64,000 bases of DNA, from contig CAWJDY010000069.1 in the NCBI GenBank assembly GCA_963841705.1, positions 152,270-216,269 on the forward strand, written 5' to 3'. Source of the DNA: VAZQ01 sp963841705. GTDB lineage: Bacteria > Pseudomonadota > Alphaproteobacteria > Rhizobiales > Xanthobacteraceae. The notes under the pieces are model-generated. The model saw only the letters and a program-made list of their open reading frames with translations, ran no database searches and was not told the DNA's origin. Shown in pieces: positions 7,411-15,394 of the stretch; position 1 is the first letter of the stretch, and each line of letters opens with the position of its first letter. Position numbers and translations under genes: made by a program.

Positions 7411-8832
7411 ATGAGCCAGATTCTTCCAGGCTGCGCGCGGGATGCTTCCGATTTACGGCTGCCCAGGCGCAAATTTCTGATCGGGGCCGGCGCAGCGGGG
7501 ATGGCGCTCGGGGCGGCCGTGGGCCGAGCGTATACGCAGATTGCGACTGCGCCAGATCATTCGCTGCGGATTGCTCCGTTGCGGCTGGAGCTGGCGCCTG
7601 GGAAGGTGATCGACACATTCGCCTATAACGGCACAGTGCCGGGCCCGGTGTTGCGGCTGCGCGAGGGCCGCCCAGTCAGTATCGATATCCGCAATGATAC
7701 GGATATCGACGACATCATACATTGGCATGGGCTTTATGTTCCGTCGCTGGCCGACGGCGCCATGGAAGAAGGCTCGCCGATGGTGGCACGCGCCGGCGGC
7801 ACCCAGCGCTACGGATTTACGCCGAAGCCCACGGGCACGCGCTGGTACCACAGCCACGATGTCGCCGGCACCGATCTGCGGCGAAGCCTCTATGCCGGGC
7901 TGTACGGTTTTCTGATCGTCGAGCCCGCGGGTGATACCGGCCGATATGATCAGGAAGTGCTGCTGGCGGCGCATCACTGGGAGGGCTCCTGGGTCAGCAT
8001 GCAGGATATCCGCAGAGGCCCGCCACCGGATAACGGTCTTGAAGTAATGTATGCGGCGGCTTCGTTCAATGACAGGATGCTCGGCCACGGCGAGCCCATC
8101 CGCGTGCGTGAGGGCCAGCGCGTGTTATTCCGGCTTCTCAATGCCAGCGCGACCGAGAACGTAACGCTGGCGCTCCCCAACCACCGCTTTGTCGTGCTTG
8201 CGCTCGATGGGAACCCGGTGCCGTCTCAGCAGGGTGTGGACACCCTCTTCCTCGCGCCGGCGGAACGTGCCGACGTGATCGTGGAAATGAGCCATCCCGG
8301 TATCTGGATTCTCGGGGGAGTGAGGGATGAGGCTCGGCAAAAGGGCTTAGGCGTCGTGGTCGAATACGCCAACCAGCACGGCGAGCCACAATGGGCGGCG
8401 CCGCCCAGTTCGCCGTGGGACTACACTATTTTTGGTGTGAACCGCCCGGTGCCGGCGCCAGATGAGCGTCTTGATCTCGTCTTCGAGAAAGTCCCGGGCG
8501 GTCGCGGCGGTTATAACCGCTGGACCATCAACGGCAAATCATGGCCGGCGACCAACCCGCTGTTCACCGCCGAGCGCGGAAAGCGCTACCGCCTCGCCAT
8601 GACCAACAAGAGCGGCGACAACCACCCGGTCCATTTGCACCGTCATACTTTCGAGTTGACCAAGGTTGGCGACAAGGCAACCTCGGGCGTCATGAAAGAT
8701 ACCGTCAACATGACCCGGTTCAGCACGGTCGAGATCGATTTTGTTGCGGACGACCCAGGACCTTCGCTGCTCCATTGCCACCATCAGGATCATCAGGACG
8801 AAGGGTTCATGGGGCTGATGACCTACAGCTGA
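7411..8832 (+). CDS. Tat-exported multicopper oxidase (laccase-like)
   Basis: This 473-residue cupredoxin oxidase carries an N-terminal twin-arginine signal (LPRRKFLIGAGAAGMALGAA, residues 18-37), so it is folded and copper-loaded before export to the periplasm. All four copper motifs are present: IHWHGLYVP, RWYHSHDVAGTD, HPVHLHRHTFEL and the terminal LLHCHHQDHQDEGFM, which supplies the type 1 Cys and His ligands plus a likely axial Met. Three cupredoxin domains fit the length. Family members oxidise phenols, metals such as Cu(I) or Mn(II), or act in cell division (SufI-like, but those lack copper ligands). No CopB-like or copper chaperone gene is adjacent, so the role is open. ATG 7411 follows AGGACGGA. 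Confidence 0.85.
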   Translation: MSQILPGCARDASDLRLPRRKFLIGAGAAGMALGAAVGRAYTQIATAPDHSLRIAPLRLELAPGKVIDTFAYNGTVPGPVLRLREGRPVSIDIRNDTDIDDIIHWHGLYVPSLADGAMEEGSPMVARAGGTQRYGFTPKPTGTRWYHSHDVAGTDLRRSLYAGLYGFLIVEPAGDTGRYDQEVLLAAHHWEGSWVSMQDIRRGPPPDNGLEVMYAAASFNDRMLGHGEPIRVREGQRVLFRLLNASATENVTLALPNHRFVVLALDGNPVPSQQGVDTLFLAPAERADVIVEMSHPGIWILGGVRDEARQKGLGVVVEYANQHGEPQWAAPPSSPWDYTIFGVNRPVPAPDERLDLVFEKVPGGRGGYNRWTINGKSWPATNPLFTAERGKRYRLAMTNKSGDNHPVHLHRHTFELTKVGDKATSGVMKDTVNMTRFSTVEIDFVADDPGPSLLHCHHQDHQDEGFMGLMTYS

Positions 8833-8834
8833 CC

Positions 8835-9308
8835 TCAACGCCGGGGCAGGCCCAGCTGCAGGGAAGCAACGCCAAGGGCGAGATTGACCCCGATTTGACC
8901 GCTGAGCGAGATCGGCTGCAGCGCGACCGTGCGGTTCGATCCCCCAACCAGAACGTTGGCGCCAAGCCCCGCCGCAAGCGAGACTTCCCCGCTCGCACCC
9001 ACATAATCCCCGGCGAGGAACCCGGGGCCGGCAACCGTGTCCGAGAACACTGCCCACACCATCAGGCCAGGACCGGTTATTCCGAGATCGAGTCCGAACT
9101 TCCTGATCGATCCGTCGTAGTCCTCTCGCCGGCCCGGGCCTTCCGGTGTGAATGAGCAGGAGATGTCCTTGTGCGATCCGATGATATACCCGATCCCGGC
9201 TGAGACATCGCAGGTAAGCAGCCCGGCTTTGATCCGCTGCGCAGCAGCAGGGTCGCTCGATGCCAGCGCCAGCGCTACGGCAAAAGCATTGATGAAATGG
9301 CGCAACAT
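8835..9308 (-). CDS. DUF992-family exported protein
   Basis: A small secreted protein of about 157 residues with a signal peptide (MLRHFINAFAVALALASSDPAA, cleavage near AAAQ). It matches my knowledge of DUF992 proteins of Hyphomicrobiales: IKAGLLTCDVSAGIGYIIGS near the mature N-terminus, the CSF strand, a GPGRREDYDGSIRKFGLDLG turn and the GLGANVLVGGSN beta region. Function is unknown. The ATG at 9308 is selected over an upstream start because a near-perfect GAGGAGG sits five bases before it. It converges on the multicopper oxidase with a 2-base gap. Confidence 0.8.
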   Translation of the reverse strand: MLRHFINAFAVALALASSDPAAAQRIKAGLLTCDVSAGIGYIIGSHKDISCSFTPEGPGRREDYDGSIRKFGLDLGITGPGLMVWAVFSDTVAGPGFLAGDYVGASGEVSLAAGLGANVLVGGSNRTVALQPISLSGQIGVNLALGVASLQLGLPRR

Positions 9309-9525
9309 CCAACCCTCCTCGCTTTTCGCCTGGATCACTTTACCCCACCGGCCCTAATCGAATCGGCCGCTGCGGCGCTTGATCTCGATCAAACCTACCC
9401 GATATTCCTCGTATCTTCCTAGTGCCCAGCCGCGCAGGGACCGGTTTTCGACCGCCCCTATATGCGGCGCCCCGGAATGGCACTGGAGTGAGCGAGATCT
9501 CAGCAACCGTAACGATCTTTAAACG

Positions 9526-9894
9526 TTGGAACCAGTGAAGGAGTGGGTCCTGACCGATATGAGCGCAATGCGCAAAGCAAGGGAAAAAGCCGGCGCGGCG
9601 GTGGAGGACGCTGGAGCGCAAATGGCTGCTGCGAGCCAAGGAGCGACTGATCTCATTCGAAATGCATTGCAGGCCACCCAGGAGTACAACGCCAGGGTCA
9701 TGGAGTTCGCTCTTGCGAACTGCAATGCCACCTTCGAGTACCTCTCGAAGCTCTCCAGCACAAAGGCCCCCTCGGACTTTATTGAGCTCACCACGCGACA
9801 TGTGCGCGAGCAGTCGGACATGCTGACCCGGCAGGCGAAGGAGCTCTCGGAGATCGCTCAGAAGTTTCTGCCCAAGGGGGGCGACGTGAAATAA
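9526..9894 (+). CDS. Phasin-family protein
   Basis: An acidic, helical 122-residue protein with the Phasin_2 pattern: EKAGAAVEDAGAQMAAASQG, then EYNARVMEFALANCNATFEY, APSDFIELTTRHVREQSDML, and the C-terminal LTRQAKELSEIAQKF. Phasins coat polyhydroxyalkanoate granules and control their size and number. A class I PHA synthase lies 12 kb away in the same window, giving a plausible partner. The start is ambiguous: TTG 9526 and GTG 9535 have no good ribosome site, while ATG 9559 has AAGGAG but 15 bases upstream. The shorter form (MSAMRKAREK) is equally acceptable. Confidence 0.75.
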   Translation: MEPVKEWVLTDMSAMRKAREKAGAAVEDAGAQMAAASQGATDLIRNALQATQEYNARVMEFALANCNATFEYLSKLSSTKAPSDFIELTTRHVREQSDMLTRQAKELSEIAQKFLPKGGDVK

Positions 9895-9933
9895 TTCGAG
9901 CTGAAACGTAATCCGGTTAACGGCGGCGGGTTT

Positions 9934-9957
9934 CCAAAAAACGCGCGGCGTTTTTGG
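9934..9957 (+). terminator. Hairpin downstream of the phasin gene
   Basis: CCAAAAAACGC and GCGTTTTTGG form a stem with one bulged A around a 3-nt loop, 40 bases after the phasin stop. The right arm carries the T-run, as in an intrinsic terminator read on the plus strand. Confidence 0.5.
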
Positions 9958-10152
9958 GTGCCCCGGTTTCACGGCCAATCTGGTCAGGGACGATCCTAGC
10001 CGCCAACCCGCCTCGTTTAGCGGATCTGCTTCTGGCGCAGGCAGGCCCCGCAATCATGGCATGGTCGGCGGCCAATACTCGCGCTATAGAGCGTCTCGCA
10101 AACCAAATAGCCGATCATCAGATCGGCTCCCCATAGGCTCCCAATCAGGCGC

Positions 10153-11376
10153 ATGTTGCAGCTCAGAGCAGAAGATCACGACCGCACCGGCGTTTCCATC
10201 GGTTTCATCAACTGGGCGCATGCGCTTGACCACTACGTGATGCTGATCTTTCCGACGGCGGTGATCGGCCTTGAAGTGGTTTATGCAAAAACCTATGCCG
10301 AGCTGATCGCGCTGGGCACGGCGTCCTTTCTTGCCTTTGGCATCTTCTCGCTGCCCGCGGGCTGGCTCGCCGACCGCTGGAGCCGGCGCAACATGATCGC
10401 ACTGTTCTATGCGGGCTGCGGGGCGTCGCTGCTGGCGGCGGGCCTTGCGCCGAGTCTGATGGTGCTGGCCGTGGCGCTGTTTGCGCTCGGCGCGTTTGCC
10501 GCCATCTACCACCCGGTCGGCACTTCGATCCTCATCGCCCAGGCGAAAACGCGCGGGCGCTCGCTGGCATTCAACGGCGTATGCGGCAACTTTGGCGCGG
10601 CGCTCGCGGCGGGGGTGACTGCGGCATTGATTGCATTCTGGGGGTGGCGCGCTGCATTCCTCCTGCCCGGAGTTGTGAGCCTCGTCACTGCACCGTTCTA
10701 TCTCTGGTTCGTTCCGGACGAAGCAGGCCAGACGGCAAAGCGCGCCACGGTGGCCGAAGTGCCGCTCGGCACCTCGCTCGCGGTCACCATTTTCGTCTTG
10801 TTCGTGGTCATCGCGCTTTGCGCCGGACTGGTGTTCAACATCATTTCCATTGCGTTGCCTAAGATCGTGGATGAACGGCTAGGCGCGACCGTTTCGCTCA
10901 CATGGGTCGGCGGTATCGCCACCGCAGTGTTCATGTGCGGAGCCATCGCCCAGATCACGGTCGGCCGCTTGGTCGAGCGGTTTCAGCCGCACATCTTGTT
11001 CGCAATCATAGCAGCGCTGCAGTTCCTGGGGGTCCTGTGCGCGGCATACACCTCGGGCAAGCTGCTCATCCTTGTTCTCGCCGTAGCGATGGCAGCGATC
11101 TACGCGCAGGTGACCATCAACGACCTGGTGATCGCCCGCTATACGCCGGATGCCTGGCGCGGACGCGTCTACTCGGTGCGTTATTTTCTCACCTTCCTGG
11201 TCTCGGGAGCTGCGGTTTCGGCGATTGCCATCCTCTATGGCCGAGGCGGATTCGACCTTGTGCTCGCTACCACCGCTGTGATCGCGTTGGGCTTTGTATT
11301 TGCTACGGCCGTGATCGCCTTGCTCGTCAACGGCGTCGAGAAAGAGCGGCTAGGCGCGGCAGTGCCTGCCGAGTAG
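10153..11376 (+). CDS. MFS transporter, Fsr-like
   Basis: A 407-residue inner-membrane protein with twelve hydrophobic segments in the 6+6 layout of the major facilitator superfamily. The cytoplasmic loop 2-3 motif is visible as GWLADRWSRRNMI (about residue 70). The GAFAAIYHPVGTS stretch in helix 4 resembles drug-efflux carriers of the fosmidomycin-resistance (Fsr) branch. A long central loop carries EAGQTAKRATVAEVP. It is a monocistronic unit bounded by the phasin terminator and by a palindromic element just after its stop. The substrate cannot be predicted; efflux of a small hydrophobic compound is the family default. Confidence 0.75.
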   Translation: MLQLRAEDHDRTGVSIGFINWAHALDHYVMLIFPTAVIGLEVVYAKTYAELIALGTASFLAFGIFSLPAGWLADRWSRRNMIALFYAGCGASLLAAGLAPSLMVLAVALFALGAFAAIYHPVGTSILIAQAKTRGRSLAFNGVCGNFGAALAAGVTAALIAFWGWRAAFLLPGVVSLVTAPFYLWFVPDEAGQTAKRATVAEVPLGTSLAVTIFVLFVVIALCAGLVFNIISIALPKIVDERLGATVSLTWVGGIATAVFMCGAIAQITVGRLVERFQPHILFAIIAALQFLGVLCAAYTSGKLLILVLAVAMAAIYAQVTINDLVIARYTPDAWRGRVYSVRYFLTFLVSGAAVSAIAILYGRGGFDLVLATTAVIALGFVFATAVIALLVNGVEKERLGAAVPAE

Positions 11377-11379
11377 CTC

Positions 11380-11582
11380 TACTGCGTCACAAAATACGTA
11401 TTCTGTCATTCCGGGGCCGCGAGCGTAGCGAGCGGAGCCCGGAATCCATAACCACAGACCGTCCGGTTGCGAACGGCGAGCGAGCAACTGCCGGCTGGGG
11501 TTATGGTTTCCGGGCTCGTCGGCAAGTCGGTGAAACCGACTTGCCGACGCCCCGCAATGACAGCGTAGTTTGTGACGCAGTA
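11380..11582. mobile_element. MITE-like nested palindromic element with 14-bp terminal inverted repeats
   Basis: The ends are perfect inverted repeats, TACTGCGTCACAAA at 11380-11393 and TTTGTGACGCAGTA at 11569-11582. Inside lies a second layer, TGTCATTCC near 11404 against an AATGACA end near 11562, and within that a GGCAAGTCGG/CCGACTTGCC hairpin. The inner part shares GGTTATGGNTTCCGGGCTCG and the CAAGTCGG hairpin with the repeat at 16521-16636. There is no ORF of note. It lies four bases after the MFS stop codon. Target-site duplication is not convincing. Confidence 0.65.
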
Positions 11583-11834
11583 CTGGTAGGTGGCCTTGCG
11601 GCCGCTTGTCGGAGCCCCCATATGGCTCGGAAGCAATGTAGCAGCCCCTGCGGCTCCATTGCGGGGGACGACCACGATCAAGCGGTGACGCCGGATGTAC
11701 GCGCACCTCTGTTCGTGGTCGTAGGTGTTTTTGGGGTCCTGCTCTGCCGACCAGCGCCGGTTACATAGTGTGGGCCGAGTTTGCTATGGTCCGCCTCTAC
11801 GGCTTGACAGACGTGAGCCATAGCGCGGGGTGGA
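11583..11834. other. Non-coding leader region before lpxD
   Basis: No credible gene is seen. The stretch leads into the lpxD operon and holds a TTGACA at about 11804 with ATAGCG roughly 12 bases on, too close for a standard sigma-70 pair, so no promoter is claimed. The first 30 bases continue the low-complexity palindromic character of the preceding element. Confidence 0.4.
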
Positions 11835-12893
11835 ATGACCGAGCCGGTGTTCTTCAAGCGTCCGCCGGGGATAGCGGTGGAAGCAATCGCCCAGCTTACC
11901 GGAGCCAAGCCGGGCGCCGGGGCGCGTCTCGATCATATGATCACGGACATTGCGCCGCTCGATCGAGCGGGCCCGCATGATCTCGCTTTTCTCGACAGCA
12001 ACAAGCATGCCGATGCGCTCGCCTCCACCCGCGCCGGCGCATGCTTGACGACCGAACGGTTTGCCGCGCAGGCGCCGGCCCATGTGAATGTGCTGTGCAC
12101 TGAGCGGCCCTACGACGCCTTTGTTGCTGTCGCGCGCGAGCTCTACACGGATGCGTTGCTGCCGTCCTCGTTGTTCGAATCGAAAGGGGTAGCGCCGGGC
12201 GCGATCGTTCATCCCGCAGCCAACATCGAGGACGAGGTGACCATCGATCCCGGCGCGGTGATCGGGCCGCGCGCCGCCATTGGAGCCGGCAGCATCATCG
12301 GCGCCAATGCGGTGATTGGCGCCGGCGTGCAAATCGGGCGCAATTGCTCGATCGGTGCCGGCGCGTCCCTCATGCATGCGTTGATTGGCGACAATGTCAT
12401 CATCCATCCGGGGTGCCGCATTGGGCAGGACGGCTTCCGCTTTCAGCCCAGAGGTCGTACCCATGCAAAAGTGCCGCAGATCGGCCGAGTGATCATTCAG
12501 GACAACGTGGAGATCGGTGCCGGAACGACGGTGGATCGCGGCGCCAGTGCCGATACGGTGATCGGGGAGGGCACCAAGATCGACAACCTCGTCCAGATCG
12601 GCCACAACGTAACGGTGGGCCGCAGCTGCATCATCGTCGCGCAGTGCGGTTTGTCGGGAAGCGTCGTTCTGGGCGATAATGTCATTTTGGGCGGGCAGGT
12701 GGGCATCGCGGACCACCTGACGATCGGAGAAGGGGCGATGATCGGAGCAAAGAGCGGCGTAGCATCTGATGTGCCGCCCGGCGAAATCTGGCTGGGCTCT
12801 CCCGCGTGGCCGCGCCACGAATTTATCCGCGCCAGCGCTACTCTGCGGCGGCAATTCGGGCAAAGAAGCAAGGCTGGCGCCCGCAATGGATGA
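11835..12893 (+). CDS. lpxD: UDP-3-O-acylglucosamine N-acyltransferase
   Basis: LpxD transfers a 3-hydroxyacyl chain from acyl-ACP to the amine of UDP-3-O-acylglucosamine, the third step of lipid A synthesis. The 352-residue protein has the expected uridine-binding N-terminal domain (about 1-110, with LAFLDSNKHADAL) and a left-handed beta-helix of hexapeptide repeats (about 115-310, for example GAVIGPRAAIGAGSIIGANA). The catalytic His lies in VQIGHNVTVG, and FRFQPRGRTHAKVPQIG is the substrate loop. Full length and motifs suggest it is active. It is not next to lpxA, fabZ or bamA, the usual lpxD neighbours, but overlaps an acyl carrier protein gene and is followed by a ketoacyl synthase. It may therefore be a second, specialised LpxD. 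Confidence 0.85.
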   Translation: MTEPVFFKRPPGIAVEAIAQLTGAKPGAGARLDHMITDIAPLDRAGPHDLAFLDSNKHADALASTRAGACLTTERFAAQAPAHVNVLCTERPYDAFVAVARELYTDALLPSSLFESKGVAPGAIVHPAANIEDEVTIDPGAVIGPRAAIGAGSIIGANAVIGAGVQIGRNCSIGAGASLMHALIGDNVIIHPGCRIGQDGFRFQPRGRTHAKVPQIGRVIIQDNVEIGAGTTVDRGASADTVIGEGTKIDNLVQIGHNVTVGRSCIIVAQCGLSGSVVLGDNVILGGQVGIADHLTIGEGAMIGAKSGVASDVPPGEIWLGSPAWPRHEFIRASATLRRQFGQRSKAGARNG

Positions 12894-13134
12894 GGTGGCA
12901 GCGGATACTGTGGCCATCATCGCCAAGCGGCTTCCCGCGGACAAGCGCAACCTCAGCATGACCGATCGCCTCGATGATCTCGGTATCAATTCTTTCAGCG
13001 CGGTCGAGATGATCTTCGATCTGGAAGAAAAATTCGACGTGCAGATTCCGTTCAACTCGAACGACAGCAGGCCCGAGCTGCAGACTGTGGGCGATATCGT
13101 CGCGGCGATCAAAAAGCTGGTTCGCAAAGCGTAG
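12886..13134 (+). CDS. Acyl carrier protein, atypical
   Basis: An 82-residue acidic acyl carrier protein. The 4'-phosphopantetheine attachment site is Ser36 in DDLGINSFSAVEMIFDLEEK; the usual D-S-L triad is replaced by N-S-F. The remaining helices match (FDVQIPFNSND, then LQTVGDIVAAIKKLV). It is shorter and different from AcpXL, the very-long-chain lipid A carrier of rhizobia. ATG 12886 is used because it gives standard ACP length and overlaps the end of lpxD by 8 bases, implying coupled translation. It likely carries an acyl chain for the adjacent LpxD and ketoacyl synthase. Confidence 0.8.
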   Translation: MDEVAADTVAIIAKRLPADKRNLSMTDRLDDLGINSFSAVEMIFDLEEKFDVQIPFNSNDSRPELQTVGDIVAAIKKLVRKA

Positions 13135-13166
13135 AGGGTCGTTCAGGTGGCGCAGCAAGCACTCCA

Positions 13167-13193
13167 ATACCTCCCCCTGAAAGGGGGAGGTAT
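13167..13193. repeat. Palindrome ATACCTCCCCC
   Basis: ATACCTCCCCC-TGAAA-GGGGGAGGTAT is a perfect 11-bp-arm hairpin in the 76-bp gap between the acp and ketoacyl synthase genes. A partial copy with only the GGGGGAGGTAT arm occurs at about 41285-41295. It could attenuate transcription or stabilise the upstream mRNA segment. Confidence 0.7.
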
Positions 13194-13210
13194 GCCGTAA
13201 CGCGCTGTAA

Positions 13211-14422
13211 ATGGCCGAGCGCGTAGTCGTGACCGGGTGCGGGGTCATCTCCGCGATCGGGCATACGGTTCCGTCGTTCTGGTCGAACCTGGTGCAGGGC
13301 GTCTCCGGAATTGCCGAGGCGACCGTTCTTCCGACCGACCAGCTCGCCCAAAAAGTCGTCGCCGAGGTCAAGGATTTCAAGCCGCAGAAGCATTTCGACG
13401 AACGCCAGCTCGTCTCCCTCGATCGCGTGGCGCAGTTCGCAGTGATAGCCGCGCGCGAAGCGCTGGCGCATGCGGGGCTCTCTTTGGATCATGGCTTGTC
13501 CGAGCGAACCGCGACCATCATCGGCACCGGGGTCGGAGGACAGAACACCCAGGACGACAACTACAAGCGGCTCTATCGCGAGGGCGCAAAGCGGCTCCAT
13601 CCCCTGACCATTCCCAAGCTGATGGTGAACGCCCCGGCGAGCCAGGTCAGCATGCATTGCGGCCTGCGCGGTCCGGCTTTCGCGGTGGCGAGCGCGTGCG
13701 CATCGGCAACCCATGCCATCGGACTTGCGTTCCACCTGGTGCGTTCCGGCGCGGTGACGTGCGCGGTCACCGGAGGCGCGGATGCCTGCCTCACCTTCGG
13801 CACCATGAAGGGCTGGGAGGCGATGCGGGTGATGGCACCCGACACCTGCCGGCCGTTCTCGCGGGAGCGCAAAGGCTTGGTGATCGGCGAAGGAGCAGCG
13901 GCGGTTGTGCTCGAAAGTCTCGATCACGCGCGCAAGCGTTCGGCGGAAATTCTGGGCGAGATCGTCGGCTTCGGCATGAGCTCGGATGCACACGACCTGA
14001 CCAGCCCGGATGTGGGCGGCATGGTGCGCGCCATCGAGAGCAGCCTTGCTGACGCTGGACTCTCGCCCGACGACATCCAGTACATCAACGCGCACGGTAC
14101 CGGCACCGCGGCGAACGACGAGGTCGAGACGAATGCCATCAAGCACGCCTTCGGGCCGCGCGCTGCAAGTCTCGCCATCTCCTCCAACAAATCCATGCTC
14201 GGCCACGCTCTGGGCGCGGCCGGCGCTCTTGAGCTGGTCGCGACAGTGATGTCGATGAAGCACGCAGTCGTGCCGCCCACGATCAATTATCTCGGCCCCG
14301 ATCCGGCCTGCGATCTTGACTGCGTGCCGAACGAAGCGAGGCCGCTGGTTATCGATGCGGCATTGTCCAACTCATTTGCCTTCGGCGGGCTCAACGCAGT
14401 GCTTGCGGTCAAGCGCGTTTGA
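13211..14422 (+). CDS. Beta-ketoacyl-ACP synthase II (FabF-like)
   Basis: A 403-residue thiolase-fold condensing enzyme that elongates acyl-ACP with malonyl-ACP. The catalytic triad is present: Cys in VASACASATHAIG (about 164), His in INAHGTGTAANDEVE (about 300) and His in KSMLGHALGAAGA (about 335). The C-terminal SNSFAFGGLNAVL is diagnostic. The YKRLYREGAKRLHPLTIPKL loop is typical of KAS II. Placed directly after a dedicated ACP and lpxD, it probably makes or extends a special acyl chain rather than acting as the primary housekeeping FabF, but that is inference. Confidence 0.85.
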   Translation: MAERVVVTGCGVISAIGHTVPSFWSNLVQGVSGIAEATVLPTDQLAQKVVAEVKDFKPQKHFDERQLVSLDRVAQFAVIAAREALAHAGLSLDHGLSERTATIIGTGVGGQNTQDDNYKRLYREGAKRLHPLTIPKLMVNAPASQVSMHCGLRGPAFAVASACASATHAIGLAFHLVRSGAVTCAVTGGADACLTFGTMKGWEAMRVMAPDTCRPFSRERKGLVIGEGAAAVVLESLDHARKRSAEILGEIVGFGMSSDAHDLTSPDVGGMVRAIESSLADAGLSPDDIQYINAHGTGTAANDEVETNAIKHAFGPRAASLAISSNKSMLGHALGAAGALELVATVMSMKHAVVPPTINYLGPDPACDLDCVPNEARPLVIDAALSNSFAFGGLNAVLAVKRV

Positions 14423-15102
14423 TGAGCTGTTCGGACGCGCAGCCGCTGACGATCGAGGTCGACAATGCGCACCGCGTATCCGGTTTGCTGTTGACGCCGG
14501 CGCGGGCGCAGGCGTGCTACGTGCTCGCCCATGGTGCAGGTGCGGGAATGTGGCACCCGTTCATGGCGGCGGCTGCGGAGGGACTTGCCGAACGCCGGAT
14601 CGCAACGCTGCGCTATCTGTTTCCGTACATGGAGCAGCGCGCGAAGCGCCCGGATCGTCCTGAGCTGGCGCAGGCAACGGTTCGGGCCGCCGTATCAGAA
14701 GGGCTCCGGCTGTTCTCGGACTTGCCTGCGATTGCCGGCGGCAAGTCATTCGGCGGCCGCATGACATCGCAGGCGCAGGCTATTGCTCCTTTGCCAGGCG
14801 TACGCGGTCTAGCTTTTCTCGGCTTCCCGCTCCATCCAGCAAAGCGCCCGTCGATCGAACGTGCGCGGCATCTTTCCGACGTGAGGTTGCCGATGCTGTT
14901 TCTGCAAGGAGAGCGCGATGCGCTCGCCGATCTGGAGCTCATCGGGTCCGTTATCGCGGGGCTCGGCGTTAGTGCGACCCTGCATGTGCTGCCCGATGCG
15001 GATCACTCCTTTCACGTTCCCGCCCGCAGCGGCCGAAAGGACAGCGATGTCCGAAGCGAGATGCTGGACGCGCTCGCCGCGTGGATTCTGTCAGTGATCT
15101 GA
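14422..15102 (+). CDS. Alpha/beta-hydrolase, KANL3/Tex30-like
   Basis: A 226-residue alpha/beta hydrolase. The oxyanion HGAGAGMWHPFM lies in the N-terminal third, the nucleophile elbow reads AGGKSFGGRM (Ser about 111), the acid is likely Asp in GERDALAD, and His is in DADHSFHVP. The pattern resembles KANL3/Tex30-type hydrolases of unknown substrate. ATG 14422 overlaps the ketoacyl synthase stop (TGATG). A TTG directly before it is less likely. As the last gene of the lpxD-acp-KAS operon it could be a thioesterase that releases or edits acyl chains, but no motif proves this. Confidence 0.7.
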   Translation: MSCSDAQPLTIEVDNAHRVSGLLLTPARAQACYVLAHGAGAGMWHPFMAAAAEGLAERRIATLRYLFPYMEQRAKRPDRPELAQATVRAAVSEGLRLFSDLPAIAGGKSFGGRMTSQAQAIAPLPGVRGLAFLGFPLHPAKRPSIERARHLSDVRLPMLFLQGERDALADLELIGSVIAGLGVSATLHVLPDADHSFHVPARSGRKDSDVRSEMLDALAAWILSVI

Positions 15103-15394
15103 CGTTTTGCGCCGCCATGGCGGGACGGGTACCCGCTGCGCCTGCGCAGCAGCTACCCCGTTTCGCAGCCATCCACGTCTTGCCTTGACCCACGACTAAG
15201 GCGCGGCTATAGCGCCGCCATGATGAGGATCGTTGTGCGAGCTCGTTTGCGTCGCCGTGCCCAACCGGCACGGGCGCGCCATTGCGCTTGATCCTCCCCG
15301 TGCCGCCGGACGTGCTTCCGCGGCATTGATTCAGCATCTCGTCGCGGTATCCTCGGCGTCCGGCCGTTCTCCCCAACTCCTGGAAGACGTGACG

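Noticed and set aside
13167..13193. Hairpin taken as a terminator that ends the lpxD-acp transcript.
   Set aside because: No T-run follows on either strand, and the ketoacyl synthase gene begins only 18 bases later on the same strand; a repeat with modest mRNA effect is more likely.
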